Positions 4,851 to 5,776 of a stretch of DNA of 5,776 bases are shown here, piece by piece. Made by a program: the position numbers and the translations under genes. The stretch comes from Fidelibacterota bacterium. Lineage in GTDB: Bacteria; Marinisomatota; Marinisomatia; Marinisomatales; TCS56. The stretch is from contig DAOWAH010000120.1 in NCBI GenBank assembly GCA_030634675.1, forward strand, positions 1-5,776, given 5' to 3'. Each line of letters begins with the position of its first letter. Position 1 is the first letter of the stretch. The notes beneath the pieces were generated by a model that did no database searches, had not been told where the DNA came from, and was given only the letters and a program-made list of their open reading frames with translations.

Positions 4851-5776
4851 ATGGATAAGCCGAGCATTAAATATCTTTTCGGACCAAAATCGATCGCGGT
4901 AATTGGCGCATCGGAAAATCCCGTTAAGATCGGGCATGTGATCGTTAAAAATATTGTCGAAGCCGGTTATCAGGGTAAGATATATCCTGTTAATCCTAAA
5001 GGTGGAGAAGTATTAGGGCATAAGATATACCCCAGTGTTACTGACATCGATGATGAAATAGATGTGGCTACCATCGTGATACCGGCCAAGTATGCTTATT
5101 CGGCCGTGGAGATGTGTGCCAAAGCCGGTGTGAAACATTTGCCGATTGTATCATCCGGTTTCTCCGAGATCGGTAATTTGGCAGAAGAGCTCAAGCTGGC
5201 AAAATACGCCCGTGAACATGGAATGCGAATCTTGGGTCCGAATATATTCGGACATTATTCCGCGAAAGTTTCTCTGAACGCTACTTTCGGACCCCGTGAC
5301 ATTCGAAAGGGCAATGTTGCCATTATCACCCAGAGTGGTGCCCTGGGTGTTGCGATGATTGGTAAGACCGCCGTCCAGAATATTGGTTTATCGACGATCA
5401 TTTCAGTCGGGAATAAATCCGATATCGATGAAGCAGATCTACTGGAATATTTGGTAAAGCAGGATGATACCAAGATAATTTTAATTTATATTGAAGGTAT
5501 CCAGCAAGGTGAACGATTAATAAAGGCTTTATCGGAAGCAACTAAAGTGAAGCCGGTGATAATCATTAAATCCGGGCGGTCCAAGCAAGGTGCAATTGCT
5601 GCCGCGTCCCATACCGGTTCGCTCGCTGGCGCAGATGATATATTCGATGCCATCATGCGTCAGTGTGGTGTATTACGGGCCGAGAGTGTGAGTGAAGCGC
5701 TTGAGTGGTGTAACTACCTTTCCTATGCACCGTTACCGAAAGGTGAGAATACGATCATCGTAACCAATGGCGGTGG
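4851..5776 (+). CDS. ADP-forming acetate/acyl-CoA synthetase, CoA-binding (alpha) part, 3' end beyond the window
   Basis: 308 complete codons are visible and the frame continues past the edge. The family interconverts acyl-CoA, ADP and phosphate with acid, CoA and ATP through a phosphohistidine, and acts in the cytoplasm. Residues about 8-100 form the Rossmann CoA-binding domain (SIAVIGASENPVKIG, then GKIYPVNPKG and IDVATIVIPA). Then come GPNIFG (129-134), ITQSGALGVAMIG (159-171), YIEG with Glu215, and SHTGSLAG, in which His254 matches the phosphorylated His of archaeal alpha subunits. The last codons, VTNGG, begin the next conserved motif. An in-frame TAA at 4839-4841 makes ATG 4851 the first start; no good Shine-Dalgarno is seen. 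Whether an ATP-grasp (beta) domain is fused downstream cannot be seen, so alpha subunit versus about 700-residue fused enzyme is open. Acetate formation with ATP yield, or activation of other acids, are possible roles. Confidence 0.92.
   Translation, partial: MDKPSIKYLFGPKSIAVIGASENPVKIGHVIVKNIVEAGYQGKIYPVNPKGGEVLGHKIYPSVTDIDDEIDVATIVIPAKYAYSAVEMCAKAGVKHLPIVSSGFSEIGNLAEELKLAKYAREHGMRILGPNIFGHYSAKVSLNATFGPRDIRKGNVAIITQSGALGVAMIGKTAVQNIGLSTIISVGNKSDIDEADLLEYLVKQDDTKIILIYIEGIQQGERLIKALSEATKVKPVIIIKSGRSKQGAIAAASHTGSLAGADDIFDAIMRQCGVLRAESVSEALEWCNYLSYAPLPKGENTIIVTNGG

Noticed and set aside
5255..5473. 72-codon open frame on the minus strand
   Set aside because: It is antisense to the conserved GPNIFG-ITQSGALG section of the synthetase, so it is explained by the gene on the other strand.

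Overview
The window reads as a piece of chromosome from a Gram-negative bacterium of moderate-to-low G+C. By hand counts on single 60-base lines, genic DNA is about 40% G+C, the right-hand gene varies from 30 to 52%, and the emptiest intergenic line is 25%. The Gram-negative call rests on a lipoprotein signal on a large peptidase, a beta-barrel-like protein ending in an aromatic beta-signal, and several other exported proteins. An FCB-group or Marinimicrobia-like source would fit the mix of envelope proteins plus an ADP-forming acyl-CoA synthetase. That placement is inference only: there is no rRNA or marker gene here.

Left part (1-1560): a leftward exported protein runs off the left edge. 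Only 43 bases separate it from a rightward pair: a predicted outer-membrane beta-barrel protein (551-1219) and a small secreted or anchored protein (1213-1560) that overlaps it by 7 bases. The two unrecognised proteins on either side of the barrel gene share a Gly-Cys-x-Ser-Ser-Cys motif followed directly by a hydrophobic stretch. This suggests a related anchoring or disulfide module in one envelope locus.

Middle (1616-4054): an M3-family zinc oligopeptidase with a lipoprotein signal has an intact active site (HEFGH plus the third ligand 29 residues on). It is followed with no gap by a small exported protein with a TTG start. The four rightward genes from 551 to 4054 look like one envelope transcription unit; the largest gap is 55 bases.

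Right part (4051-5776): two or three very short leftward reading frames in three different frames meet the rightward operon tail-to-tail, with overlapping stop codons. One looks like the first half of a TerB-like domain, so this may be a decaying gene or a set of coupled mini-genes. An AT-rich stretch follows, holding the C-terminal remnant of a GNAT acetyltransferase. Directly after it begins the CoA-binding (alpha) part of an ADP-forming acetate/acyl-CoA synthetase that runs off the right edge with its phosphohistidine motif intact. The GNAT-next-to-synthetase arrangement recalls Pat-type protein acetyltransferases, in which the two domains are fused.

I found no tRNA, rRNA, CRISPR array, insertion sequence or convincing rho-independent terminator. 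I see no clear new defence or mobile system. The most unusual items are the shared GCxSSC module, the fragmented leftward mini-genes and the GNAT remnant.
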